A stretch of DNA of 6,840 nt from Novosphingobium sp. (GCA_020853995.1 JADYXV010000029.1:1-6840); one strand, 5' to 3'. Shown: positions 1-6,278, counted from the stretch's first letter. Translations and numbers: made by a program. Notes: generated by a model from the letters alone, not told the origin.

Positions 1-466
1 CAATCAGGACATGCTTGATGTGGGCATTGAGCGCGCAATGAAGCGCGGCATTGATGGCCTTGTCTGGTCCTGCCAGAATGCCGAAGAACTTAGCTTTGGC
101 GACCGCTTCTTCGATGCCTACACCATCGCGTTCGGCATCCGCAATGTCACCCACATCGACAAGGCACTGGCCGAAGCGCACCGCGTGTTGAAATTCGGCG
201 GGCGGTTCTTCTGCCTCGAATTTTCGACCACGCAATGGCCGGGCTTTTCCGAAATCTATGATGCCTATTCGCACAAACTGGTGCCCAAGCTGGGCCAGAT
301 GATTGCAGGCGACGAGGAATCCTACCGCTACCTGATAGAATCGATCCGCCGCTTTCCGACCATGCCCGAATTTGAAGGCATGATCCGCGCAGCAGGCTTC
401 CGCCATACCAAGGTGGAGCCAATCCTTGGCGGCCTGGTGGCGATCCATTCGGGCTGGAAAGTGTGA
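1..466 (+). CDS. ubiE: UbiE, demethylubiquinone/demethylmenaquinone C-methyltransferase, 3' part (5' end outside window)
   Basis: The enzyme is a class I SAM-dependent methyltransferase that adds the C-methyl group to the benzoquinol ring in ubiquinone synthesis (and to demethylmenaquinol where menaquinone is made). About 154 residues are visible of a family length near 240-260. The reading frame is open to the left edge, with the first whole codon at base 2, so the glycine-rich SAM loop is missing. Visible landmarks are NQDML at the start, matching the D-x-N/x-DML stretch after the SAM acidic residue; the block FDAYTIAFGIRNVTHIDKAL, of which FGIRNVT is strongly UbiE-like; the post-motif HRVLKFGGRFFCLEFS; SIRRFP; and the family C-terminus AIHSGWKV. 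The ATG at position 11 is internal and not the start. The gene ends at TGA 464-466. It is followed by ubiB, a usual partner, but a 163-bp repeat-bearing spacer separates them. Cytoplasmic or membrane-peripheral location is inferred from the family. Confidence 0.96.
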   Translation, partial: NQDMLDVGIERAMKRGIDGLVWSCQNAEELSFGDRFFDAYTIAFGIRNVTHIDKALAEAHRVLKFGGRFFCLEFSTTQWPGFSEIYDAYSHKLVPKLGQMIAGDEESYRYLIESIRRFPTMPEFEGMIRAAGFRHTKVEPILGGLVAIHSGWKV

Positions 467-500
467 GGACCACTTCCGCGCAGCAGGAAGCCTCCAATCT

Positions 501-590
501 CCCCTCCCGCATGCGGGAGGGGTCGGGGGAGGGCTTGTACGCCACCCAATCAACATGCCCTCCCCCAGCCCCTCCCGCATGCGGGAGGGG
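501..590. repeat. REP/BIME-like pair of palindromic repeats between ubiE and ubiB
   Basis: Two identical 22-bp perfect palindromes lie at 501-522 and 569-590; each half is CCCCTCCCGCA and the mirror axis lies between A and T. Each palindrome carries an outer arm: TCGGGGGAGGGC on the right of the first (523-534), and its near complement on the left of the second (557-568). The whole is therefore a 34-bp inverted repeat (501-534 against 557-590) with only two mismatched positions, around a 22-bp spacer (535-556). This head-to-head arrangement is that of a bacterial interspersed mosaic element. Very similar GC-rich palindromes are, to my knowledge, scattered through many sphingomonad and other proteobacterial genomes, where they give spurious short ORFs with LPHAGG or SRMREG strings; both strings appear in the false frames here. 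There is no T-run after either hairpin, so a classical terminator is not supported. Confidence 0.85.
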
Positions 591-629
591 AGCTTACGGG
601 GCCACTTCGCAGGCTCGTAGCATCACACC

Positions 630-2183
630 ATGACTCACCCCGCCACACATTTGCGCCGGTTGCTTGGCTGGGGCCGCACGCTTGCGCGCCACGGCGCGTT
701 GCGCGGGATCGAGGCTGATCCTAACACGCCTGCACCGGTGCGCACGCTATGCCGGGTCGCTCGGTTTGGCACGCGCCAGCCCAAGACACCCGATTATGCA
801 GGCGCTTTCCGCGCCATCGGCCCTGCGGCCATCAAACTGGGCCAGACGCTTGCCACCCGCCCCGATCTGGTGGGCGAGGAAGCCGCGCACAACTTGCTGG
901 CGTTGCAAGACAAATTGCCGCCGGTTGATTTCACGGTCATCCGGGCAGAGATCGAGCGCACGTTCGAAAAGCCGCTCGAATCACTGTACTCGCAATTCGA
1001 TCCCGAACCCGTTGGCGCTGCATCCGTCGCGCAGGTCCACCGCGCTGTCACCACCGAAGGCCGCAAGGTTGCAGTCAAGATCCTGCGCCCCGGTGTGCGT
1101 GAAAAGATGGCGCGCGACATTGATACCTATGAATGGGCCGCTGCCCATCTTGAAGCTTTGGGCGGCGAGGCCAGCCGTCTGCGCCCGCGCATGGTCATCG
1201 CCAATTTCAAGCGCTGGACGGTGCGGGAACTTGATTTGCGGCGTGAAGCCGCCTCTGCATCGGAACTGGCGGATCTGATGCGCGCGCATGCGGGCTATCG
1301 CGTGCCAAGCATCGATTGGGACCGCACCAACGGCAAAGTGATGACGCTCGACTGGATCGACGGCATCAAGATCAGCGATACTGCCGCGCTTGATGCGGCA
1401 GGGATTGATCGCAAAAATCTGTCATCGCGCCTTGTCATTGCGTTCCTGACGCAGGCCATCAGCGGTGGATATTTCCACGCCGACATGCATCAGGGCAACC
1501 TGTTCGTCGAAGCCGACGGCACGATCACCGCGATTGATTTTGGCATCATGGGCCGGATTGACCGGCGCGCACGGCAATGGCTGGCCGAAATTCTCTATGG
1601 CCTGACCACGGGCAATTACCGCCGCGTCGCCGAAATCCACTTCGAAGCGCAGTATGTGCCAAGCTACCATTCGGTCGAGGAATTTGCCACGGCCCTGCGC
1701 GCGGTGGGTGAACCCATGCGCGGGCGTCCGGTCAGCGAATTGTCGGTCGGGCAGATGCTTGATGGCCTGTTTGCGATCACCCGCGATTTCGACATGCAGA
1801 CCCAGCCGCACTTGCTGTTGCTGCAAAAGACGATGGTCATGGTCGAAGGCATCGCCACCCAGCTCGATCCCGAAATCAACATGTGGGACACCGCAGCGCC
1901 CTTCGTGCGCAACTGGATCCGCGATGAGCTTGGCCCCGAAGCGGCTATTGCTGACCGGGTGCGCGAAGGCGTGAAAACCCTGTTCGGCCTGCCCGATCTG
2001 GTGCGGCGGATCGAAGAAAAATACCCGCCCAAAGGCGGCGCGCCCGAAGCTCCGCCGCTGCCCGAAATCGATCTTATCGTTGGCCCCCATCGCCGCCGCC
2101 GCAATTGGCCGGGCCAGATCGTGCCGTTTGTTGCGGGCGGTGCGGTTATGGCCATTGCCCACGCGCTTGGCGTCTGGGGCTGA
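630..2183 (+). CDS. ubiB: UbiB, ABC1/ADCK (COQ8) family atypical kinase/ATPase of ubiquinone biosynthesis
   Basis: UbiB is a membrane-anchored protein-kinase-like ATPase needed for ubiquinone synthesis; it is thought to help organise the Ubi complex or extract lipid precursors. Length is 517 aa, close to the family (E. coli about 546). The KxGQ motif, KLGQ, is at 69-72. The alanine-rich nucleotide loop is VGAASVAQVH (128-137), with Gly129 where Ala is common. The invariant lysine is K150 (VAVKIL). The catalytic stretch HADMHQGN is at 283-290 (D285, N290), and the metal-binding DFG is at 303-305. One hydrophobic segment near 495-515 follows a basic patch (HRRRR, 487-491) and should be the C-terminal inner-membrane anchor. 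The ATG at 630 is the first sensible start and gives a family-like N-terminus (LLGWGRTLARHGAL), although no strong Shine-Dalgarno is visible. It probably shares a transcript with ubiE upstream, subject to the repeat between them, and with the acyltransferase 12 bp downstream. Confidence 0.97.
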   Translation: MTHPATHLRRLLGWGRTLARHGALRGIEADPNTPAPVRTLCRVARFGTRQPKTPDYAGAFRAIGPAAIKLGQTLATRPDLVGEEAAHNLLALQDKLPPVDFTVIRAEIERTFEKPLESLYSQFDPEPVGAASVAQVHRAVTTEGRKVAVKILRPGVREKMARDIDTYEWAAAHLEALGGEASRLRPRMVIANFKRWTVRELDLRREAASASELADLMRAHAGYRVPSIDWDRTNGKVMTLDWIDGIKISDTAALDAAGIDRKNLSSRLVIAFLTQAISGGYFHADMHQGNLFVEADGTITAIDFGIMGRIDRRARQWLAEILYGLTTGNYRRVAEIHFEAQYVPSYHSVEEFATALRAVGEPMRGRPVSELSVGQMLDGLFAITRDFDMQTQPHLLLLQKTMVMVEGIATQLDPEINMWDTAAPFVRNWIRDELGPEAAIADRVREGVKTLFGLPDLVRRIEEKYPPKGGAPEAPPLPEIDLIVGPHRRRRNWPGQIVPFVAGGAVMAIAHALGVWG

Positions 2184-2188
2184 AGAAG
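2182..2188 (+). promoter_or_regulatory. Weak ribosome binding site supporting the TTG start of the acyltransferase
   Basis: The purine run GAAGAAG overlaps the ubiB stop codon and sits 7 bases before the TTG at 2196. No ATG occurs in frame until residue 29, which lies inside the first predicted membrane helix, so the TTG is favoured. The match to the anti-Shine-Dalgarno is partial. Coupling to ubiB translation would explain initiation at a weak site. Confidence 0.45.
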
Positions 2189-2195
2189 ACCGCCT

Positions 2196-3299
2196 TTGCT
2201 TAACCACGCCCTTTCGCACTTGCGCTTGCCGCAACGACACTTCCACGCGCTGGATTTGTCGCGCCTGCTGGCGGCAATCATGGTACTGTTCTGGCATTAC
2301 CAGCACATTTTCGTGCCACCTGTGCCCTATCACGTCCACGTCGACCGGGCGATACAGCCCTGGTACGAAACGCTAAGCTGGCTGTATAATCACGGCCACA
2401 CGGCTGTGCAGTATTTCTGGGCGGTATCGGGTTTCGTCTTCGCCCACGTCTATCTTTCAGACCCGCGCGCACAGGGGCGGTTCTGGCTGGCGCGGTTTGC
2501 CCGGCTGTGGCCGCTGCATCTGCTGACGCTGGGCCTGATGGCGCTGCTTCAGGGCATATACTTCGCGCGCACCGGCACCGAGTTTATCTACCACACCAAT
2601 GATCTCAAGCACTTCCTGCTTTCGTTGCCACTGATGCACTATTGGGGCTGGCAGGATAACCAGTCATTCAACGGCCCGTCCTGGTCGCTTTCGACCGAGA
2701 TTCTGGCCTATCTCGTATTCTGGATTGCCCTGCCCGCCCTTCGCCGTTTGCCGCTCGCTTTGGCATTCGTGTTGGGGGCAGGACTGCTCTGGTACATGCT
2801 TGAAGGCGGACCGAACAAGGACGTGTTATCCTGTGTCGGCTACTTCTTCTTGGGGTGCGCGGTCTATGCTGCCACGCTCAAGGGATGGCTGCGTCCGGCC
2901 AATCTTCTGCCCTTTGGCGCGGCGCTTATCGTAGCGGCGTTCTGGCTTAAATCGACTTACCGCAGCGGTGATGCCGCCACGATAGCGGGCACATTCGGCG
3001 TGGTTTTCCTTACCCTCGCTGCGGACATGTCAGACGCCAAGGGCCGTCTCGGCTTCGGCCAAAAGCTGGGCGATGCCTCCTACGGCATCTATCTTTGGCA
3101 TATCCCGATCCAGTTGACGGTTGTGCTGATCATCGACGCCATCGGCGTGCCCCGCGACATCGCCCGTCAACCGTGGTTCATGCTTTCGTTCGTCGCCGCC
3201 GCGATCACCGCAGGCTTCATCAGCCACGCCAGGTTCGAACGCCCTGCACAAAAAGCGGTGTTCGCTTTGGCTGCACGGTGGAAAACGAAAAAAGCCTAA
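2196..3299 (+). CDS. Acyltransferase family 3 (OafA/YrhL-like) integral membrane O-acyltransferase
   Basis: Members of this family move acetyl or other acyl groups across or at the inner membrane onto sugars, O-antigen, exopolysaccharide or peptidoglycan; the acceptor cannot be read from the sequence. Length is 367 aa, typical for a stand-alone acyltransferase-3 domain without an added SGNH domain. Landmarks are ALDLSRLLAAIMVLFWHY (18-35), with His34 the candidate conserved catalytic histidine at the end of helix 1; FWAVSGFVFAHVY (74-86), matching the family FFxLSGF; RFARLWPLHLL (100-110); SFNGPSWSLSTEI (157-169), with Glu168 in the WSLSxE signature; LGDASYGIYLWHIPIQ (291-306); and the terminal FERPAQK (347-353). 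About ten hydrophobic segments are apparent. The start is TTG 2196, 12 bp after ubiB; TTG codons at residues 9 and 11 are alternatives. The gene is probably co-transcribed with ubiB by position, with no clear functional link. Its stop overlaps that of the convergent gene. Confidence 0.9.
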   Translation: MLNHALSHLRLPQRHFHALDLSRLLAAIMVLFWHYQHIFVPPVPYHVHVDRAIQPWYETLSWLYNHGHTAVQYFWAVSGFVFAHVYLSDPRAQGRFWLARFARLWPLHLLTLGLMALLQGIYFARTGTEFIYHTNDLKHFLLSLPLMHYWGWQDNQSFNGPSWSLSTEILAYLVFWIALPALRRLPLALAFVLGAGLLWYMLEGGPNKDVLSCVGYFFLGCAVYAATLKGWLRPANLLPFGAALIVAAFWLKSTYRSGDAATIAGTFGVVFLTLAADMSDAKGRLGFGQKLGDASYGIYLWHIPIQLTVVLIIDAIGVPRDIARQPWFMLSFVAAAITAGFISHARFERPAQKAVFALAARWKTKKA

Positions 3300-3694
3300 G
3301 CCGCAATGTCGGCCAACTTGTGGTGCGGTAGCATCCGCCATGCCGCCAGCATCAGCAACACATGGCCCGCTTCGATAATCATCGGCATAGGCCAGCCAGG
3401 ATAGGCACCCGACACACCAAGATTGATCGCGCGTCCCACGAACGACACCCCAAACAACAGTGCGGGCACCAGCAACAAGTCGGCATTGCGCCGCCAAGCG
3501 CCCCACATCATGCAGAACGCAGCAACGCCAAAGAAGGACGTGAAGTCGGCCCGGATCGTCGACATTCCGCCAATGCTGGTGGCTGCGATGCCAAACCCGG
3601 TGGCCGCCTGCTCAGGCCCGGTCAAAAACCCGATGGCCAGAAACAGATCAAACAGGCCCGCCAGAAATACCAAGGCCGTTAGAATTAAGCGCAT
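3296..3694 (-). CDS. Small four-helix membrane protein, DUF4345-like
   Basis: Function is unknown. The protein has 132 residues and about four hydrophobic segments (near 3-25, 49-67, 71-90 and 103-121). The pattern GMSTIRADFTSFFGVAAFCMMWGAW (43-67), then FVGRAINLGVSGAYPGWPMP (85-104) and a last helix with a glutamate (IIEAGHVLLMLAAW), resembles DUF4345 integral membrane proteins; this is a recollection of the family and not a search result. The start at 3694 is ATG with AAGGA 7 bases upstream. The open frame continues further upstream to 4018, but that part reads through the coaBC start region and has no membrane or family character, so it is excluded. The gene is divergent from coaBC and convergent with the acyltransferase, overlapping its stop by four bases (3296-3299). 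It is probably transcribed alone. Confidence 0.8.
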   Translation of the reverse strand: MRLILTALVFLAGLFDLFLAIGFLTGPEQAATGFGIAATSIGGMSTIRADFTSFFGVAAFCMMWGAWRRNADLLLVPALLFGVSFVGRAINLGVSGAYPGWPMPMIIEAGHVLLMLAAWRMLPHHKLADIAA

Positions 3695-3793
3695 TCCCGC
3701 ATCCTTAGTTGATTGGTCCCAAGTGTGCCTGATCTGGGGCGCACACGCAAAAGGATTGCGCACAAGTCTTTGCCATTGCACAAGCGCGATGCA
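3695..3793. promoter_or_regulatory. Divergent intergenic region with presumed promoters of coaBC (+) and the DUF4345-like gene (-)
   Basis: These 99 bases separate two divergently oriented starts, so both promoters should lie here or in the neighbouring coding ends. I see no clear -35/-10 pair for either strand. On the - strand TTGCGT (3754-3759 read in reverse) followed 17 bases later by CACACT is a weak candidate. An imperfectly placed inverted repeat, GTGTGC at 3723-3728 and GCACAC at 3741-3746 with a 12-base spacer, could be an operator but is short enough to be chance. Confidence 0.4.
3702..3706 (-). promoter_or_regulatory. Ribosome binding site of the DUF4345-like gene
   Basis: Read on the - strand this is AAGGA, seven bases before the ATG at 3694-3692. 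It is the main reason for choosing this start over the much longer open frame. Confidence 0.7.
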
Positions 3794-4990
3794 ATGAACG
3801 GCAAACGCATTCTCCTCATCATCGGCGGCGGCATCGCGGCTTACAAAGCCTGCGAACTGGTCCGGCTTATCCGTAAACAAGGCGCAGAGGTGACATGTGT
3901 GCTGACCGATGGCGGCGCGCACTTCGTCACAGCAATGACCTTGGCTGCGTTGAGCGAAAACCCCGTCCACACTACCTTGTGGGACCTCAAGAACGAGGTT
4001 GAAATGGGCCATATCCAATTATCGCGACAGGCCGATCTTATCGTCGTTTGCCCTGCCACGGCAGACCTGATGGCCCGCATGGCGGTGGGGATTGCCGATG
4101 ATCTCGCCACGACGCTGCTGCTGGCCACAGACAAGCCCGTGATGGCCGTGCCTGCCATGAACGTGCGGATGTGGCAGCACGCCGCGACTATGCGCAATGT
4201 CGCCACGCTTCGCAGCTCAGGCGTCACCGTGCTTGATCCTGATGAAGGCATGATGGCTTGCGGGGAATATGGCCCCGGACGCCTGCCTGAACCCGAAGAA
4301 GTGCTGGCCGCGATTGCAAGACATCTTGAAGGCCGGCATGTAAAAGGCCCGCTCACCGGCAAGCATATCCTGATTACCGCAGGCCCCACGCACGAGCCGA
4401 TTGATCCGGTGCGTTACATTGCCAACCGGTCCAGCGGCAAGCAGGGCTTTGCCATCGCCGCCGCCGCCGCGCAGGCAGGCGCGAAGGTCACCCTCGTTGC
4501 TGGCCCCGTCAACCTGCCAACGCCACCAAGCGTCACGCGTATCGACGTTGAAACCGCACGCCAGATGTCTGCGGCTGTCGATGCAGCGCTGCCCGCAGAT
4601 ATCGCGATCATGGTGGCCGCCGTGGCTGACTGGCGCTCGGCCGGAGAGGCCAACCAGAAGATCAAGAAAGATGGTTCGGGGCACGTGCCGCCGCTGGAAT
4701 TGGTCGAAAACCCTGACATCCTTGCCAGTTTGTGCAAATCTGCCCGGCGCCCGCCGCTAGTCATCGGTTTTGCCGCCGAAACCAACGACGTTCTGGCACA
4801 TGCTGAGGCCAAGCTGGCCCGCAAAGGGGCTGACTGGATCGTTGCCAACGATGTGGCCACACACACCATGGGTGGCGAAATCAACGCGCTCCATATCGTC
4901 AGCGCATCGGGCATAGAAAGCTTTGGCGAAATGTCCAAGGAAGCCGCCGCCGCCGCTCTTGTCCAAAGGATTGCCGATGTCTTCGCCTGA
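3794..4990 (+). CDS. coaBC: CoaBC, bifunctional phosphopantothenoylcysteine decarboxylase / phosphopantothenate-cysteine ligase
   Basis: This cytoplasmic flavoenzyme joins cysteine to 4'-phosphopantothenate (CoaB) and decarboxylates the product to 4'-phosphopantetheine (CoaC), two successive steps of coenzyme A synthesis. It has 398 residues, the normal length for the fused enzyme. The N-terminal CoaC domain (about 1-180) shows the FMN-binding start GGGIAAYKACEL (11-22), the catalytic histidine H73 in MGHIQLSRQADL, CPATADLMARMAVGIADDL (86-104), PAMN (120-123), and the substrate-clamp cysteine C156 in MACGEYGPGRL. The C-terminal CoaB domain (about 187-398) shows ITAGPTHEPIDPVRYIANRSSGKQG (194-218) with N211, AAVADWR (275-281), the lysines of QKIKK (288-292; K289), and GFAAET (325-330). 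The ATG at 3794 gives the expected N-terminus; upstream in-frame TTG codons add 8-27 non-conserved residues. No strong Shine-Dalgarno is seen. It forms an operon with dut, overlapping it by 14 bases. Confidence 0.97.
   Translation: MNGKRILLIIGGGIAAYKACELVRLIRKQGAEVTCVLTDGGAHFVTAMTLAALSENPVHTTLWDLKNEVEMGHIQLSRQADLIVVCPATADLMARMAVGIADDLATTLLLATDKPVMAVPAMNVRMWQHAATMRNVATLRSSGVTVLDPDEGMMACGEYGPGRLPEPEEVLAAIARHLEGRHVKGPLTGKHILITAGPTHEPIDPVRYIANRSSGKQGFAIAAAAAQAGAKVTLVAGPVNLPTPPSVTRIDVETARQMSAAVDAALPADIAIMVAAVADWRSAGEANQKIKKDGSGHVPPLELVENPDILASLCKSARRPPLVIGFAAETNDVLAHAEAKLARKGADWIVANDVATHTMGGEINALHIVSASGIESFGEMSKEAAAAALVQRIADVFA
4966..4970 (+). promoter_or_regulatory. Ribosome binding site of dut, inside coaBC
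   Basis: AAGGA lies six bases before the ATG at 4977, within the last codons of coaBC. It fixes the dut start at 4977 over the upstream in-frame TTG at 4923, whose extra 18 residues are translated from the coaBC tail and look unlike any dUTPase N-terminus. Confidence 0.75.
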
Positions 4991-5444
4991 AGTGCCCGTC
5001 CTCGTAAAACGCCTGCCCCACGGTGAGGGCCTGCCACTTCCTGCTTATGCCACTGAAGGTGCCGCAGGCATGGATGTGGTCGCCGCCGAGGATGTTGACC
5101 TTGCCCCCGGCGCGCGCCATGCGGTCGCTACCGGCCTCGCTCTCGCCATCCCGCATGGCTATGAAATCCAGGTGCGTCCCCGCTCCGGTCTTGCGCTGAA
5201 ACATGGGGTTACCGTGCCCAATACGCCAGGCACGATTGACAGTGATTATCGCGGCGAACTCAAAGTCATCATGATCAACCTTGGCGCTGAAACTTTTGCC
5301 ATCCGCCGGGGTGATCGCGTGGCCCAACTTGTCATCTCCCCTGTTACACGCGGCACATGGCTTGAAGTTGGCGAACTGGACGAAACTGCGCGCGGTGAAG
5401 GCGGCTTTGGCTCGACAGGTGGATTGGCGGCGTTGAAGGGTTGA
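4977..5444 (+). CDS. dut: Dut, deoxyuridine 5'-triphosphate nucleotidohydrolase (dUTPase), trimeric type
   Basis: Dut hydrolyses dUTP to dUMP and pyrophosphate, preventing uracil incorporation into DNA and feeding thymidylate synthase. It is a cytoplasmic homotrimer with shared active sites. The 155-residue length is typical. All five motifs are present in order: I, GAAGMDVVA (28-36); II, VRPRSGLA (66-73); III, NTPGTIDSDYRGE (82-94), with the catalytic Asp88 and the uracil-discriminating Tyr91; IV, RGDRVAQLVI (111-120); V, RGEGGFGSTG (139-148), with Phe144 the residue that stacks on the base. Nothing essential is missing. Motif I has MDVVA where MDL-type sequences are common, a conservative change. 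The start at 4977 has a good Shine-Dalgarno and overlaps the coaBC end by 14 bases in another frame, indicating translational coupling. A hairpin terminator follows 36 bases after the stop. Confidence 0.97.
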   Translation: MSSPEVPVLVKRLPHGEGLPLPAYATEGAAGMDVVAAEDVDLAPGARHAVATGLALAIPHGYEIQVRPRSGLALKHGVTVPNTPGTIDSDYRGELKVIMINLGAETFAIRRGDRVAQLVISPVTRGTWLEVGELDETARGEGGFGSTGGLAALKG

Positions 5445-5480
5445 TTTTACGAAATCTGTCCTTGTCGTGCGCCACCAACC

Positions 5481-5510
5481 AAAAAGGCCCCGCATCGCTG
5501 CGAGGCCTTT
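5481..5510. terminator. Bidirectional intrinsic terminator between dut and the lipoprotein gene
   Basis: The stem is AAAGGCC (5483-5489) with GGCCTTT (5504-5510), then a C/A mismatch, then CGCA (5491-5494) with TGCG (5499-5502) around the loop TCGC. On the - strand the stem runs into TTTTT (complement of 5485-5481), a good rho-independent form for the lipoprotein gene. On the + strand only TTT follows, a weaker form for coaBC-dut. It sits in the 88-base gap between two convergent genes, as expected for a shared terminator. Confidence 0.8.
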
Positions 5511-5532
5511 GTGTTGATCCGGGAAAGAAAAG

Positions 5533-6270
5533 TTACTTAACCTTCTTCACCGTCTTTTTCTCAGGTGCGATGGAAATCCGCACCGTTTCGCCGTTGTTGC
5601 CGGGAAAGCCTGTAAACATGGCTTCAACCAGGTTCGGCACGACATAGGACAAGCGATTCGATTGCGAGGCGGCCTCGGCCTTGCCTTCGAACAAGCGCTG
5701 GCCATCGGCACGACGATCAATCTTCAGGTCGATGCCGCTGGTGTAGACCGTTACGACATCAACACCACCGCCGCCCCAGCCGCCACCGCCGAAGAAGAAC
5801 GGATCGTTCCAGCCCCAGCCCCAGCCACCACCGAAACCACCAAATCCTCTGCGGACGCCTGGCCCCCAACCCGGGCCCCAGCCACCCCAGCCGCCCCAAC
5901 CACCCCAAAAGGGATCATTGAAGCCGGTCTGGCGAATGCGGTCACGGCCTTGATCGACGCCATAATCAAAACGCACGATCATATCTGCGGTTTCAGCGCT
6001 GGCAGGTGAATAGCCCAGCTTTTGCATCTGCGCCCCAACCAGCGAGGCATATTGCGAGAATTCCAGCCCGCCGGCATCCTTCGGATCATCGGCCACAATC
6101 GCAAAGGTCTGGCCTTGCGGTGCGGGAAGCTGACCCTGAAAACGCTGGACATCGGCTTTGAACGGTGTGGCGCAGCCGCCAAGAGCGGCAAGCAGCAGCG
6201 GAACAGCTACCGCTCCGGCAAGCCGACGCCTGCCCGTCGCCAAGAGCCTGCTTTGCAATAGGGTTTTCAT
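5533..6270 (-). CDS. DUF4136-type outer-envelope lipoprotein with a Gly/Trp-rich insert
   Basis: The function is unknown; DUF4136 proteins are small predicted lipoproteins of Gram-negative bacteria. Length is 245 aa. Residues 1-32 form a lipoprotein signal: basic residues (RRR, 14-16), a hydrophobic core (LAGAVAVPLLLAAL) and the lipobox LGGC with Cys33 as the lipidated residue. No Asp follows Cys33 (next is ATPF), so outer-membrane sorting is expected. The folded part has FQGQLPAPQGQTFAIVADDP (44-63), FSQYASLVGAQMQKLGYSPA (71-90) and ADMIVRFDYGVDQGRDR (95-111), then resumes at VYTSGIDLKID (175-185) and LFEGKAEAAS (193-202), with a lysine-rich tail. Between lies a Gly/Trp/Phe tract (about 117-168) bracketed by two NDPF motifs (118-121, 155-158). 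The start ATG at 6270 has AAGGAG eight bases upstream, at 6284-6279. It is followed by a good terminator and is probably monocistronic. The family assignment is from memory of sphingomonad homologues. Confidence 0.87.
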   Translation of the reverse strand: MKTLLQSRLLATGRRRLAGAVAVPLLLAALGGCATPFKADVQRFQGQLPAPQGQTFAIVADDPKDAGGLEFSQYASLVGAQMQKLGYSPASAETADMIVRFDYGVDQGRDRIRQTGFNDPFWGGWGGWGGWGPGWGPGVRRGFGGFGGGWGWGWNDPFFFGGGGWGGGGVDVVTVYTSGIDLKIDRRADGQRLFEGKAEAASQSNRLSYVVPNLVEAMFTGFPGNNGETVRISIAPEKKTVKKVK

Positions 6271-6278
6271 CGTTGCGA

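Noticed and set aside
501..590. Rho-independent terminator between ubiE and ubiB
   Set aside because: The palindromes are very GC-rich but no T-run follows either one, and both genes point the same way; a REP-like repeat explains the structure better.
426..620. Short + strand frame across the ubiE-ubiB gap (and - strand counterparts) with SPLPHAGG / PSRMREG peptides
   Set aside because: The peptides are translations of the palindromic repeat. Such ORFs are a known type of false annotation and have no start context here.
1422..2339. Long open frame on the - strand (305 codons) opposite ubiB
   Set aside because: It lies opposite clearly conserved UbiB codons, has shadow composition (rich in H, Q, R, D), spans the ubiB-acyltransferase junction, and shows no recognisable domain or ribosome site.
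3723..3746. GTGTGC / GCACAC inverted repeat in the coaBC divergent spacer as a defined operator
   Set aside because: Arms of only six bases with a 12-base gap are easily met by chance; it is mentioned only as part of the intergenic region.
3713..3793. Upstream TTG starts for coaBC
   Set aside because: They would add up to 27 residues that do not fit the family N-terminus, which begins just before the GGGIAAYKA motif; the ATG at 3794 fits.
3695..4018. N-terminal extension of the DUF4345-like protein to position 4018
   Set aside because: The added 108 residues would be antisense to the coaBC start and show no membrane or family character, while an ATG with AAGGA at good spacing exists at 3694.
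4414..5037. Open frame of 207 codons on the - strand opposite coaBC and dut
   Set aside because: It covers conserved CoaB and Dut sequence in the antisense direction and has Ala/Ser-rich shadow composition, so it is a by-product of GC-rich codon usage.
5662..6009. + strand frame opposite the lipoprotein with a Pro/Ala/Thr-rich stretch
   Set aside because: It is the antisense of the Gly/Trp tract; the - strand protein has a lipobox, strong ribosome site and terminator, and this frame has none of these.
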